A DNA stretch of 64,000 nucleotides from the NCBI GenBank assembly GCA_001584585.1, contig LSYV01000002.1, positions 4,234,518 to 4,298,517 on the forward strand. The letters are read 5' to 3'. The notes under the pieces were generated by a model that was not told the origin of the DNA, did no database searches, and was given only the letters and a program-made list of their open reading frames with translations. This document shows positions 48,174 to 60,502 of the stretch, one piece after another; the first letter of the stretch is position 1; every line of letters starts with the position of its first letter. This DNA is from Gonium pectorale (Eukaryota > Chlorophyta > Chlorophyceae > Chlamydomonadales > Volvocaceae). A program made the translations under genes and the position numbers.

Positions 48174-51100
48174 ATGTCGAAGGACATAGAGAGCCAGAAG
48201 GCAGGGCCGCCCAGGCTACAGATAGTCTTCAACGGCCTGAAATACACCGTTCAGGTGAATACTGCAAAGTCATTATTGAATGTCGTTAGTCCTGTCTCGG
48301 TAGCTAGCAGAGGCGTCATACCCCCAGTCAGCCGAACAGGCTGGGCCCCACTGGGCTTAGCGGACGGACTGCAACCTTGCCATATAAGAGTATGCATAAA
48401 TCCTGGACTCGGAGACCCGCCGGTTTGCAGGCACGACCGTTATTAACGAGTACCCACGCCTAGGTGGCCCATGGCTGCAACGCGCGCCACCCCTTAAACA
48501 CACCCCACACCCTCCCTCGCTGCCCCATTACCGTCCTATTATGTTCATGCCGCGGGTCCCGCTACCGTCGTTCATCCAAACCCACTCATACGCAAACACT
48601 CTAACCCTTCGCGCGCGCCGAAGCGTTATAGGTCAAGGACCGGAAGACTGGTACCACTCAGAGAGCTATCCTTAAGGAAGTATGCGGCCTCGTGGAACCG
48701 GCCCGCCTTACGGCGGTCATGGGCGCATCGGGCGCGGGCAAGACCACCCTCCTGAACGTCCTGGTACGGGCGGAAGCGGCGACGGGGCCGACCGGTAGCT
48801 CTCCTCCCAACTATGTGCGCCTGGGGCGGCGCATAAGGAAGAAGTGCTGACGGTAAAAAGTAGTGTGTACAGAGACATAGCCCCAACCGCACTCATTGGA
48901 ACAGCGCAGTCTTCGCCTCTGTCCGACTTGTGCTCCGGCCGGTTGCTGACCGTGCTCCTCTGCCCACTGCCTAGGCCGGCTTCACTAAGTCGCAGGACAA
49001 GGTGGAAGGCAGCATCACTGTCAACGGACTTCCGGTGGACTCGGGTAAAATGCGGCGCATCAGCGGTTTCGTACACCAGGAGGTGAGGGCCGGCCCCGTG
49101 CCGCGGCGTGCCGTTCAGGGTAGGTGCTAAACCGGCGTGAAGCTGTCATGATCGGGAGAGGAGTTGCTTTTTTTATGAAGTTGGCTCAGAAATCATGTGC
49201 GACCGTCCCCCGGCGACGTGCGGCTGCCCTGTGCCGTACTCCATGTGCAGCTGCCCGCATGCCCGTCTACATGTGTACTGTGTCTAAATAGAAAGGGGCA
49301 GTCGCTCGGGGCGTCAGGGGGGAGGGTGCATGGGAATACCGCACCAGCCCCGAACCTGCGGTTTCCTGCGCGTTCGTGCCGGCAGGATGTCATTCTCCAC
49401 ACCATGACGGTGCGCGAGGCCCTCGTATTCGGCGCTATCCTTAAGCTGCCATCTACAATGCCCCGTGAGTGCCGAGCAGTGCGCGGGCGGGGAAGGTGTG
49501 ACCGGTGGGCTGTACGGCGGGCGAGGCACGAGGGAGTTGGTGACCTGCTGTAGGACTGGCATTGCTCGCATGCAATAGAGTTCGCCGGATGCCCGCCGCA
49601 AGGTAGCATCTCGCAACGCGGCAGGACCAGCGGGGCGGCGGCATCGGGATCTCGGTGCGCCCCGGAAGGATGTATGATGTTCAGCCCGAGGCTTTCCATC
49701 TGTGCCATCGCAGGCCCCCAGAAGGTGCAGCGTGCCCTGGACATCGCTGCCCTGCTCAACCTCCAAAAGAGCTTAGACAGCATGGTGGGCAGCTCCATGC
49801 TCAAGGGCATCAGCGGTGGGGCCAGGCGCAGGGGGGCGTGGCTTGCGTTTCGTGAGGCGTGGCGTTGGGTGCCGCTGCGTTGCACTCGTCGTATGGGACC
49901 GGACACGTGGAGCAGACGGGGCACTGCTTGCCGGCCGGCCTTGCAGCTCTCCGCCCCACACCTGCGCCTCCGCATCCCCTACGCGCCCGACTCCGCCCCC
50001 GTCCCAACGCAACACTCGCTTGCCCCCTCCCTGCCCAGGCGGTGAGAAGCGGCGGCTCTCCCTGGGCATTGAGATGGTGACGGAGCCGGCCATTCTGTTC
50101 TTGGATGAGCCCTCCAGCGGCCTGGACGCATTCAACGCGTTCAAGGTGGTCCATATACTGAGGTCCGTGGCACATCGCCACGGCCGGACCATCCTGTGTA
50201 CCATACACCAGGTGAGGACCGTGCGGTGGCACCATGCTGTCGTTGGCACTGCTGACCCACGGGACTAGTTCCTGCGAATGTGCTGGGCGGCCCATGATGT
50301 GCAGTGGCGCTGAGTTGCCGCTGTTTGTTGGCGCGTGCCTGTTCTGGGTGCAACCGTGCCATACCATGCCATACTGCCGTACCTACCATAAACTCCGGTT
50401 TCCGGCCTCCCTTGTTCCGCCAGCCGTCCAGCGAGGTCTTCCACATGTTCGATGACCTCATCATTTTGGCGGACGGCCAGGTGGAGGGAGCGGGGCTGGG
50501 AGTGGGTTGGGTGGATTGGAAATGGTCGGTCCAAGGATATCTGGAAGGCGGGCAGCGCAGAGGCTGTGGTAGACGCATTGCTCTTATGTAGCAACCCTCC
50601 AGCTACGCTGCCGCTCTCTACACAGTGCCGGCGTGCGAGAAGCAATCCAGTTGGGCTTGGCCCGGTGGGGCCGCCAGGGGTGGTTTATCGTTTCCCGTGC
50701 AAAGCTCGTTCCGCTGTCCTGAATTGATCGTAGGTCGTGAATTGTCTGAAATGGCCTGACTGGCGCAGGTGATCTATCTGGGCGAGGTGGAGGGCATGGT
50801 GGACTGGTTCGGAGGCCTGGGCTACCGCTGCCCCACCTACACCAACCCAGGTGCACGGGGCATACGGGGACAACGGGTTGGACGTAACGACTCCCGAGCG
50901 GGGAGTGGGCAAGGCGAAGTACAGAAGCCGCGTTGATTGCTTAAGGCCTGAACGTCCATCTCTGGAGGTGGAAACAAGCCTGAAGCAAAGTAACGGGGAT
51001 ATATGGCCGGCCCGTCTGCGGCGCCGAACAGCTCATTAGTTCATAAGATTAGCGAGGTTAGGAGAATAGCGAGCGACCTACCCCGCCGGCCCCGCGCGCC

Positions 51101-53910
51101 CTCCTGGCCCCGCAGCTGACTACCTGTTCATGGAGGTGCTGAACTCGCAAGTCCGCGCCGAGGAAGTCACGCAAACATCCGGCGACGGCACCGCCCGGGT
51201 CGCGCCCGCAGGAGAGGCATCGGGTGAGTAACCTGTGAGCTGGTAGAGCACTTGGTCCACCCGAGCAAAGAGCTGCTGCTGGCAACAACAAGCTGAAATT
51301 TCAGGCAGCCCGTACCAGCAAATGCTTTTCCGCAACGCGCGCTCTCGGTTGCGCCTTGCCGCTTTCAGGGCGGGGCACTCATGGCGACGCGGCTGAGGCG
51401 TCGCCGTCTGGCGAGGATGCGCGCATCACCACGCTCATCAAGGCCTGGAAAACCAGGGACGAGACTGCCATGCAGCGCTCCGCGACCAGCCGGGAGCTGC
51501 TGGAAACAGGCATCAGCAAGGAGGCGGAGAACACAGCCGCAGCCTTCTGGATACAGGTTCCGCTCCTGGCGCAGCGCGCAGCACGCAACGCTTGGCGCAA
51601 CCCTCTGGTTGCCAAGGGCAAGCTGGCGCAGACCATCTTCCTGTCCGTGGTAGGTGGGCCCCGCCTACGTGGCTAGCTCAGCTCCCAGTCATCTGTACCG
51701 CACTGCAGCGTCCGTGGCCATACGCCCCCGCCCACGCTGGGCGGCGAACGTGGTTGCATCCCAGGTCACCTCTCGCTCGTCGCATCTCGCATGGTGTCAG
51801 AAAACACGACCCGACTCAAGTGGGCACTGATGCAGACAGTGACATGTCGAACACACGGCCTGACTACAGCGAGCAGCATACCGGTGTTCAGTGTCAGGTT
51901 GAGCCGTCGCTGCGCTCCTGCCGCGGCCCGTGCCCCTGCCAGGTGGTGGGTCTAATCTTTCTGCGCATCGGCGACGACCAGCGGGGCGTGCAGGACCGGC
52001 AGGGCAGCCTGTTCTTCCTGGTGGTGCAGGGCATGTTCGGCAGCGTCATGGGCGTCCTCACCGTCTTTGGGGCCGAGAAGGCCGTCTTCCAGCGGGAGTA
52101 CGGCAACAGGATGTACGGGCTGCCCGCGTACTTCATCTCCAGGTGTGCGCACGGGCTTAGGCGGGAAGGGATCATGGATATGGCGGAGGCGGGGCTGGTG
52201 CGCGCCACACCTCCATGCTGGAAAGGCAACCTACAGCATTGGAAGGCGACAAACGATCAAGCCGGACGGCCATGGCTTCCGGGTTCCGTGATGCTCCGCT
52301 AGCACCACGCGGAAAACTCTTGCGCTACTCGCCAAGGGCTGCTTCATTCACACTTTTATTGCGCGGATGCATTAATGCAATTGCACACCTTTACTCCACG
52401 CTAGCTGCTCTCCATGGACGCATCCCCTTTTTTAAGGTGGCTGGTGGAGCTGCCTTTTCACGTGGTCTGCCCGGTACTGTCGGCGGTCATCTGCTACTGG
52501 CTGATCGGCTACCAGAACAAGGCAGAACGCTTCGGTTGGTTCGCCCTCACCATGGTGCGCAGGATTCCGTGACCGGGACTGATTGTACGACCGTCTGAGG
52601 CGTGCAGGGTGTCACGGGAGCGCAGAGGGTCGCTGTTGCCGTAGCTAATGGGCCGCAGGGCCCTATGCGTGAGCTTGGTCAGTTGAAGGAGCGCTTGATC
52701 GTTCATTCCGGACCAAGCGTGATACCGGACATCTGGCTGCGCGCCTGCGTGTGCCTGCAGGTGCTGATGGACACGTGCGGCGCGGGTCTGGGCATCTTCG
52801 TCTCGTGCCTCTTCAACGACCTCTCAGGTCCAATCTGCGCGCCCACATGAGAGCATGATCCGCTGCGTGTAACGACGGCAATACGGTTCTGCTCAAGTCT
52901 TCCTCGATTATTCCATGCGGTCTCCCTACGCCCTTGCTCGGTTCTTTCCACGCGCCCTGGCGTATTGAATCCCTGCTTTACCGTTGTCCGTGCCCGCTTG
53001 TGTGTGCAGTTGCGCTGTCCGTGATGCCCATGTTCCTGCTGCCGCTCATGGTCTTCAGCGGCTTCTTCGTGAACTCAAACACGGTGAGCAGCAAGCGCCT
53101 GGAGAGAGGCGGGTCAGCACGTGCACAATGACCAGGTGGCAAACACGATGGTGGCTGCAGAGCCGTGATGCTCCATGGGGGAGTGCAGGTGCATAATGCA
53201 CACGTGTTGACTCGTAGCTCATCTTCTTGGCTGCAGATCCCGCCGTACTTCAGCTGGATCCAGTACATCAGCCCCATGCACTACGGCTTCATCGCGCTGG
53301 CCAAGAACGAGTTCTCCGGACTGCAGGTGGGCCCCATCCTGGGCCGGGTCGCGCCGCTTCCGCCTTGCCCACAGGGCGCACAGAAGGAACCAATTGAGAG
53401 CGGGCTCCTTCCGACATGCTGCCCGGCTATTCGCGACGAGCTGTGCTATGCTGGCATGTTGCATCCTGCATTCATGGACTGCAGATCAAATGCAAGCCCG
53501 ACCAGGGATGTGCGGAGGGCTACAATGGAGATATGGTGCTGCGGAACATGGGCTTCGACGACAAAGGCAGCGTGCAGCAAAACGCCGGGATCCTCTTTGC
53601 GATGATGTGGGGTAAGCATGCGACGCAGGGGGCATGGCCAGTTCTCATGCATCTGGTCAGGTTTTAGCTGGGTGGACTTGTGCCATTGGCCAAGCACCTG
53701 CCCTGTCGTGCTGACAGCAAGCTGGCAGGTAGGCAACCCGCACTCGTCACGGTTTCCCTGCAAGCTGGACATGCACCTGCAACGCTCTGTGTTCGTGAAA
53801 CCTAACTGCAATTGGGCCTGGGGCCCGGCCGGTTATGGTCCCGTGTCGCAGGTCTCCTGATCCTCGCGTACGTGGCGCTCTTCCTGGCAGTGCGGCGGCT
53901 GACCAAATGA
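48174..53910 (+). CDS. ABCG-family (white-brown complex) half-transporter
   Basis: Seventeen phase-consistent exons: 48174-48254, 48632-48763, 48975-49082, 49386-49464, 49714-49815, 50039-50211, 50424-50480, 50769-50850, 51116-51223, 51369-51649, 51943-52142, 52437-52554, 52761-52827, 53010-53083, 53237-53326, 53485-53611, 53852-53910 (TGA). They give 645 residues, normal for an ABCG half-transporter. The nucleotide-binding domain comes first: Walker A GASGAGKTT (58-66), signature ISGGEKRRLS (around 165-172), Walker B ILFLDEPSSGLD, H-loop CTIHQ (H224). The ABC2-type membrane domain follows: VVGLIFLRIGDDQ, FFLVVQGMFGS, QREYGNRMYGLPAYF, VMPMFLLPLMVFSGFF, PYFSWIQYISPMHYGF, and the last helix LLILAYVALFLAV. 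Such proteins dimerise and export lipids, sterols or wax precursors; the substrate here is unknown. TGTAA at 54551 probably ends the transcript. Confidence 0.95.
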
Positions 53911-54794
53911 TGCGAGGCGGGGCTGCATGGGCGATGGAGATCGGTGGTGATACAATTGGATGTGCACGGGCGTTTGATTGGCGTCAGCTTATGTCGGATT
54001 TTCGAAATTCCCCACTAGTACTGTCTCCCATGGCAGGTTATGCCCCATGTCCAGGGTTGGGTTTGCACCGTGTATCAGGGTTCTGTGTACCAGTATGTTT
54101 TGCTACATTGAAATTGGGATTGCGTGTCGCTTTGCTCGTATATCGCGATTAGCATTTGAGTACTTCGCGGAACTGCAGCGTCTAGTATGGCATCGACGTG
54201 TCGATTTCCGCGGACGATGAGCATGTGGGGCGTCCGTGCGCAGCCACACAGTGGAGGTTTGGGAAATAGAAATACTCGCCCGAATGGTCGAAGCTTCATG
54301 GTTGCATGGCGATGATATGTTGCGAATCCAAGCGGCACTGAAGCATGAGCCACCCCATGATACGGTACTATCCCAACACCCTGCTTCATGACCGTTGGAA
54401 GGGCGCCCATTGAGATCCCCCATGAATGCAGTCGTCTACAACTACGCCAAGACCACTACAAGTTCTTCCATTGAGTACAGTACGCGATTCGGTGTCCGCG
54501 ACGCGACCCGTTCCCCATCTTCATTGCCCTCATGAATGCAGGGGTGTCCTTGTAAAGGTTCATGCTCTGCACGGGGCGCGTGGATGTTGCTGCACATGCA
54601 GCACAAAGAAGACTCGACCAGTTCACACAAGTGGCCAGTGCGACATACACATCTTCTTCAGTCCGAGCAAGGCCTGCTCATGCACCTTCAGAACCAAAAG
54701 AGCAATCTATGCAATGTCATGCCCTGACGCGGAACCTTGAAAGCTTCCGTTGGACCGGCCGCAAGGCCCAAGTAGACTCGTCGAAAACAGGCCA
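53911..54794. other. Convergent spacer between transporter and RNA-binding protein genes
   Basis: TGTAA at 54551-54555 (plus), 641 bases past the transporter stop, is its likely polyadenylation signal. It lies only 240 bases from the neighbour's stop, so the 3' UTRs probably overlap. I found no minus-strand TGTAA for the RNA-binding protein gene here. Confidence 0.45.
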
Positions 54795-57700
54795 TTAGTA
54801 TGGTGCGTACCGTGTGCCCGGGCCTCCGCTACCGCGCCCACCGTGCGGTCCGCCGCCGCCTGCTGGGGGCCGACTGCCCCCACTGCCCCCCGTGTAGCCC
54901 CCTGAGCCGCCGGAGCCCCCTTGGTACCCCCCAGGCCGGCCGCCTCCACTGCCTCCCGTGTAGCCGCTGGCCCCCGTCTGATAGCCTGTGGCATACCACG
55001 CGACGGAATGGGCGAGGGAAGTCACGGGACCTATGTCATTTAAATGTTCTAACAGTGCGCGCACTATAAACAGGTCTTCAAGTGACGCCCTTTCCAGCAG
55101 TCTACCGCCGTGTCCACCAACCTGTACTGCTGCCCGTGTAAGCGCTCCGCGATGGGGGAGCCCCGTACCCACTCGGTGCTCCGCCACCGCCGCCACCGTG
55201 GCCTCCGCGTTCGCCGCCGTAAGACCCAGCTGACCGCTCGCCACCATAGCCAGTGCCGCCACCACGGCCGCCGCCATATGAGCCGCCGCGCTCGCCGCCA
55301 CCGTAGCCGCCGCGCGACGGGGGAGGCCCGCGGCCGCCAGAGCCATAGCGCTCGCCGCCACCGTAGCCACCGCCCTCGCGGCCGCCACCGCCCTCGTAAC
55401 CCTCTGCACGTAAAATACAAGTGAAGCAAGCTCAGCGTAGTTCAAGGCGTATGAAGGGAACCCTGGGTCTCGAGCCAATCACAAACCTGGATGGTGAATG
55501 TAACATCTAATCCAGATGCCCTGCCGGCTCCTACCTTGCCTTCCGCCGCCGTAGTCGCCCCTGTAACTCTTGTCGCTGTAGCCCCGCTCCTCGTAGCCGC
55601 CACCGCCGCGGCTGCCACCGTAACCGCTGCCTCCATAACCGCCGCCGCCGCCACCATACTCTCCAGAGCCCCGGCCCTCGCCCCGGCCCTCAGCGCTGCG
55701 CTCGCGGGGCCCGGAGCTTGGGTGCCCGCCGCCGCCCCTGCGGATGGGACCGCCGGAGCCGGCTGAGCCGCCATCGTGGTAAGCTGCCGCGCCGCCGCCC
55801 ACCACGTAGCCGAACTGCAGGTCGATGATCCAATAACGCGAGGAGACGTGTAAGTGCATGCACCGCCAGGCATAATGGCTACCAGATGACCCAAGGGACC
55901 TCCCCCAGCCTTCAGCGTGCCAGCAGGCCTTGCCTGTCTGCAGTAGAAGCGCAACATGCCGTCCAACTCCACGGTTCGCGAAACTTCAAGTACTGGGTAA
56001 GCCCAGCAGTGGGCACATCCTGAAGGGAGTCGCCGCGCATCCGGCCCTTACCTGGCTGCTAGGGACCATGACCGGCATGATGGGCATGCCCGGATACCCG
56101 CCGTATCCGTAGCCGTATCCGTAGCCCTCGTACTCGTCCTCGTACCCCTCCTCGTAGCCGTACTCATAGCTCTCATCATATCCGTAGCTGGCGTCCTGCT
56201 GGTAGCCGCGGCCACCGCCGTAGCCGCGCCCGCCCCCTGGGCCGCCGCGCCCTGACCCGCGCCCCGCCGGGCCGCGCCCACCTGGCAGGAAGCAGAGGGC
56301 CAGAGAGCACGGCGGCTGATGCGAAGTGCTAAAGAGGCCAACTATCCACCAACTACCTTACTGCTATGTATGTCCGGATTTTTTTTGACTTTCCCATACC
56401 GGTGACGCATAAACAAAATGCAGGAGTTCCCAAAGCGAGCAAGCATCTACGCGCAAACATAGCGAAACCCATGCTACAAGCAACTCACCTCGGCCGCCTG
56501 GCGGCCCGTATCCGCGGGGCTGGTAGCCGTAACCCGCCGGCCCGTATCCGCGCATCATACCCATGCCCATGGCCATGCCGCTGCCATCGTCGCGTTGCGC
56601 CTGGGGTTTCGCCATGTGGACCTGCACGCGGCGAGACCAGACGTCTAAGAACAGCGAGCGCGTGTGCCATCCGCCGCGGTTGCAAGCAAAGGTCCGCAGC
56701 AGCGCCTGGAGCATGCACTGCGGGCCAATGATCGGTCAACAGACTGGTATGCGCGTGCCCCCTTACAATGAGTTCCTTGCCCTCCATGGTGTGCTTTTTG
56801 TTCTCCGCCTCGCTGACGGCACGCGTGGCCGCCAAGCGCTCCAGATAATTGACGAACGCATAGTTGCGCAGCTTGCTGGGATCATCAGGCATGTACAGCA
56901 GCGTCACACGGTCAATCTGCAGGCGACAGGTTACGTACACTTGAGCGGTTAGGCAACCCGGAAGCAACAGGCATGATATGGTGAAACATATGCGCACTCG
57001 AACGGCCATGGCACAATGATCGCCGAGCGAAAAGTCGTTAGGAGACACGTGAGGCTGGCTTGCCAATCCATGCATTCGGTGATAATGAAGGCATGCTCAG
57101 CCATGGAGCCGCCTTTTCCCAACGTACCGTGCCGTACTGCGAGAAGATGGCCCGTAGGTCCTGCTCCGTGTAATGCTCCGGAAGGTTGCCCACGTAGATG
57201 GACTTGACCTGCAGCAGGGGGCACTCAGGACGTAAGACGGGCGCCAGTCACTATTTCCTCACATGTAGGCAAAAGTGCCTGGACCCCTGTTCAAACAGGG
57301 GCACTCTTAATCCAGGTGCAACCAGCTGCGAAGCAAAGCCCAAAGCCAACGTTTAGGCATCAGCCTGCAGCAAAAACCCCACGACCTAGGCCCACTCGGC
57401 AAGTGGCGAAGCACGACACCAGGAGCCAGCGTCCTGGCATACCCCTGGCGTACCTTCTCAGACCCGATCTCGTCTCGCTTGGGGTCCGCCCACATGACCT
57501 GCACCTGATGGCCGCGCAGCCGGAACTCCGGCCGGCTGAGCTTACGCAGTGCCAGCGTGGCGGCGGCGTTGTTATAGAAGGCGATGAAGCCGAAGCCGCG
57601 GGCCTGGTTTGTTTCCTTGTCCATCATTACCTCCACCTTCTCCAAGCCTGCGTAGTTAACAGGCCACAAACCGGTGACATCAAACCCCGCGGAAGGCGGA

Positions 57701-59424
57701 CCACTGAGGAGGGTCGAAGCTTCCATATGACCCGATGTAGGGATGCAGGCCTGAAGCTGAACATGCACATGGTGCGTCAGCCCATCCAAATGATGATACC
57801 TTCATGGCCCACGGTTTCAGCGTCACGGACACTCACCCACAACTTCCTGGCGCAGCACCGCCTCCAGCTCCTCGCGCGTGATGTCCCGCGGCATCTGCCC
57901 AATGTACAGCTTGCTCTTCACGATGGACGACACCACGTTGACCTGCGTCGGAATGGAGGTGGTAACACGGCCCATCTTGTCCATCCTTAGCTGAAGAAGA
58001 CCCGTCCACGCATACCGCAGCACTTGCTGTCACTGCCACGGGGCACGACCCCAACAGTCTTTTGACAAGGCGACCTTGGCCAGGCGCCCCAGATACCCCA
58101 ACGGCCAGTCACCCTGCGACCGGGGAAGTCCTTGACCTCGCGCCCCTCTAGGATGGTCATGGCCTTGTCCGCCGCCTCGCGTGTCTTGTACACGCAGAAG
58201 CAGTACCTGGAAGCAACGCCCAAGGAAAACGGGCAAACTTCGTGAGCACAACACGTGTCTCTTCGAGACCGGTATACGTGGCAGCGGGACCAGTGCGTCG
58301 AGGCTGCGGCGTCATCGTGCTTGCGATCCTCCCTCGATGCGTATGTGGGCTACCCCGCATTGGCTTACCCCTTGTTTGTGTTGTTCTCACGGTCCTTGGG
58401 GACCCGCATGGCGAAGACCTCTCCCGCCAGCTCGCAGAACGCCTTCAGCTGCGCGTCCGACGCCTCACGAGGCACCTTCGAAATGAAAACCTGTACACGA
58501 GAGCGCGCACGTGCCGTATAAGAAGCCAACAGCGATGCCCGGGAAACTCTCAGCAGCAGGTGCACCGCACTGCGCACAAAGCGTAGTGATACTGCCTCGT
58601 ACTGCCTAACAAGAATGCCGCGCGCGCCGCCCATCTTGAGCTTGAGGCCATAAGCTGGCAACCCTTGTATCTATCACCCATGGACGAGAGCACGTGCGCA
58701 CCTCAGTGCCGTGCGGCGGCTGGCTCATAGGATCCTCGGCGTCGCCAGCACTGCAAGAAGAGGAACCATAGGGACATGAGGTCGTCAGGGTTAGCAATCG
58801 CAGAAGGTACAATACTCCCCCACACTCGCAACGCTCTGCCGTGTTGGTCAGGCGAAAACAGGGCACGGCTACTATTCTCTGAGGGAGTTCAGTCATCCAG
58901 TCCCAGCACGGTGTTCTGTGCGACAGCCGTAGCCGCAGCTGCACGGAACTACGGTCACCCGTGTACTCACGCATGCTGTTGCTCCTGCTCCTCGTGCCGC
59001 TGCCGCTCGTCCTCAGCTGTGGCCAGCTCCTGCTCCCTGGTCCCCTCGTGCCCCTGCTGGTCCGGCTGCTTGTCTCCGCCCTTCGGCTCTGCCTTAGCGG
59101 CATCCTCGTTGCCACCGGCATCTCCAGCCTCCTGCGTGTTTGCAAACCGGGACTGTCATTTGCCACGTCCTGGGACGGGGTGGGGGCTGAGGGGGGGGGG
59201 GCAACGCTGCGCCCACCACGCACCTGCTCGGCCGCCTGTGCCTCCTCGGTGCCTTCGCCGTGAGCTTCGGCACCTTCGGCAGCGAACTCCTTCAGGAAAG
59301 GACGCGTACAGGCGTGTCAGCCGGCGAATGGCGCGCCGAGCGATCTGCTGGGGCTTACCTCGCCAATCATGTCCTCATCGCCAGCCACAGCCTCTTCAGC
59401 GTATTGCTCTTGTTCCTCGGCCAT
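54795..59424 (-). CDS. Three-RRM RNA-binding protein, hnRNP-Q/SYNCRIP/LIF2-like
   Basis: Fifteen phase-consistent exons: 59424-59359, 59289-59224, 59131-58971, 58750-58702, 58490-58369, 58206-58113, 57942-57837, 57647-57454, 57208-57128, 56916-56767, 56621-56489, 56281-56052, 55814-55535, 55403-55122, 54985-54795 (TAA); 734 residues. An acidic Glu/Gln-rich N-terminus (1-114) precedes RRM1 (RNP2 VFISKVP, RNP1 KGYCFCVY), RRM2 (LYIGQMP, RGFGFIAF) and RRM3 (IYVGNLP, RNYAFVNY), ending near 363. The rest is a low-complexity tail of GYG, GGYGG, RGG and Tyr-rich segments. Three consecutive RRMs after an acidic region is the hnRNP-Q/R plan, shared by plant LIF2; such proteins act in mRNA processing, stability or transport. 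The tail is typical of phase-separating RNA-binding proteins. The specific ortholog is uncertain. Confidence 0.93.
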
Positions 59425-59927
59425 TGACCAGTGTAGGCCGCTGCTTCACCTAAGTCAAAGAGTCATTTTGGAGGTAGCGTTCGTTCCGGAAGACTCCGTT
59501 GCTAGGGGAATGACATATTAGCAGGGAAGAAGAAGCGATAAGTGACTGTGGCACGAAAAGTTGAAGACGCAAAGCGCAAGTAGGCGCAAGCCGCAGCATC
59601 GTGATAAGCGAGAGCGCGAGGATGGGTGGCAGAGGTAGGCGGTGCATTCGGTCTGAGGTGCAGCAATCCTAACAGAGAGCGGTGAATGAAGGCGGCGAAA
59701 GAACGGACCTGCTGTGAAGCTTCTCCAGACAGCCTCTCAGTATTAATTAGATAGCAGACGCAGAGTTTAATGACCTAGATGGGAGGCAAGGCCGTACAAT
59801 TGCCGTACTTTGTGTGCCTTTTAAACGGGACACGCCTATTGGGGGTGGAATGGGTAGGAATTGGTACAATGTTATGCTTGAGAAAAGGTCATGGGCTGGG
59901 CTTCAGGGCCGCCAACGGGACTCGTCC

Positions 59928-60102
59928 NNNNNNNNNNNNNNNNNNNNNNNNNNNNNNNNNNNNNNNNNNNNNNNNNNNNNNNNNNNNNNNNNNNNNNNNN
60001 NNNNNNNNNNNNNNNNNNNNNNNNNNNNNNNNNNNNNNNNNNNNNNNNNNNNNNNNNNNNNNNNNNNNNNNNNNNNNNNNNNNNNNNNNNNNNNNNNNNN
60101 NN
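59928..60102. other. Assembly gap (N run)
   Basis: 175 undetermined bases. Confidence 1.
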
Positions 60103-60198
60103 CAGCTCCAAAAGCTGGCAGCCCCCGGGAATGGGACAAACGGCATTGATGCTTTTCTTTGCTGAATGGGCGTCCTACGGACTTGCATGTCTGGTTTC

Positions 60199-60318
60199 CG
60201 ACCCGTGGGTCTACTCGCACTGCCCTTGTCTCGTCTCCTTCTCGCCTCCTCCGGTCACCGACCCGTGGGTCTGCTCGTACTGCCCTCGTGTAGTCTCCTT
60301 CTCGCCTCCTTCTGGAGA
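60199..60318. repeat. Two tandem copies of a 60-bp unit
   Basis: CGACCCGTGGGTCT starts at 60199 and again at 60259, exactly 60 bases apart. Most of the unit (including TCTCCTTCTCGCCTCCT) is conserved. Confidence 0.88.
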
Positions 60319-60502
60319 CCATCTCGCAAGCACGTCTGCACTTTAGAGCGCCCAGAGCTAGATCTTACAGCTTTGGTACAAAAGTCAAGATGGAGTTCAT
60401 GCACTGACATTCTTATCAGCAGCTGTCACGCCGTTTCTTGCCCTTCATGGGCTTCCGTGCCAAGCTACTGCCTGTAAGCCCAGAACAGCTACTCTTCAAG
60501 TG

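Larger units (their letters stand above)
59425..60502. other. Divergent promoter region interrupted by a gap
   Basis: It lies between two divergent genes. N bases fill 59928-60102. The right part holds a 60-bp tandem repeat (60199-60318). No exon seen apart from the 15-base start exon of the monooxygenase at its right edge. Confidence 0.5.

Noticed and set aside
55970..56030. Possible extra exon in the RNA-binding protein gene between 56052 and 55814
   Set aside because: Candidate acceptors give no glycine-rich continuation, and the flanking exons already join in phase (SSQ to FGYVVGGG).
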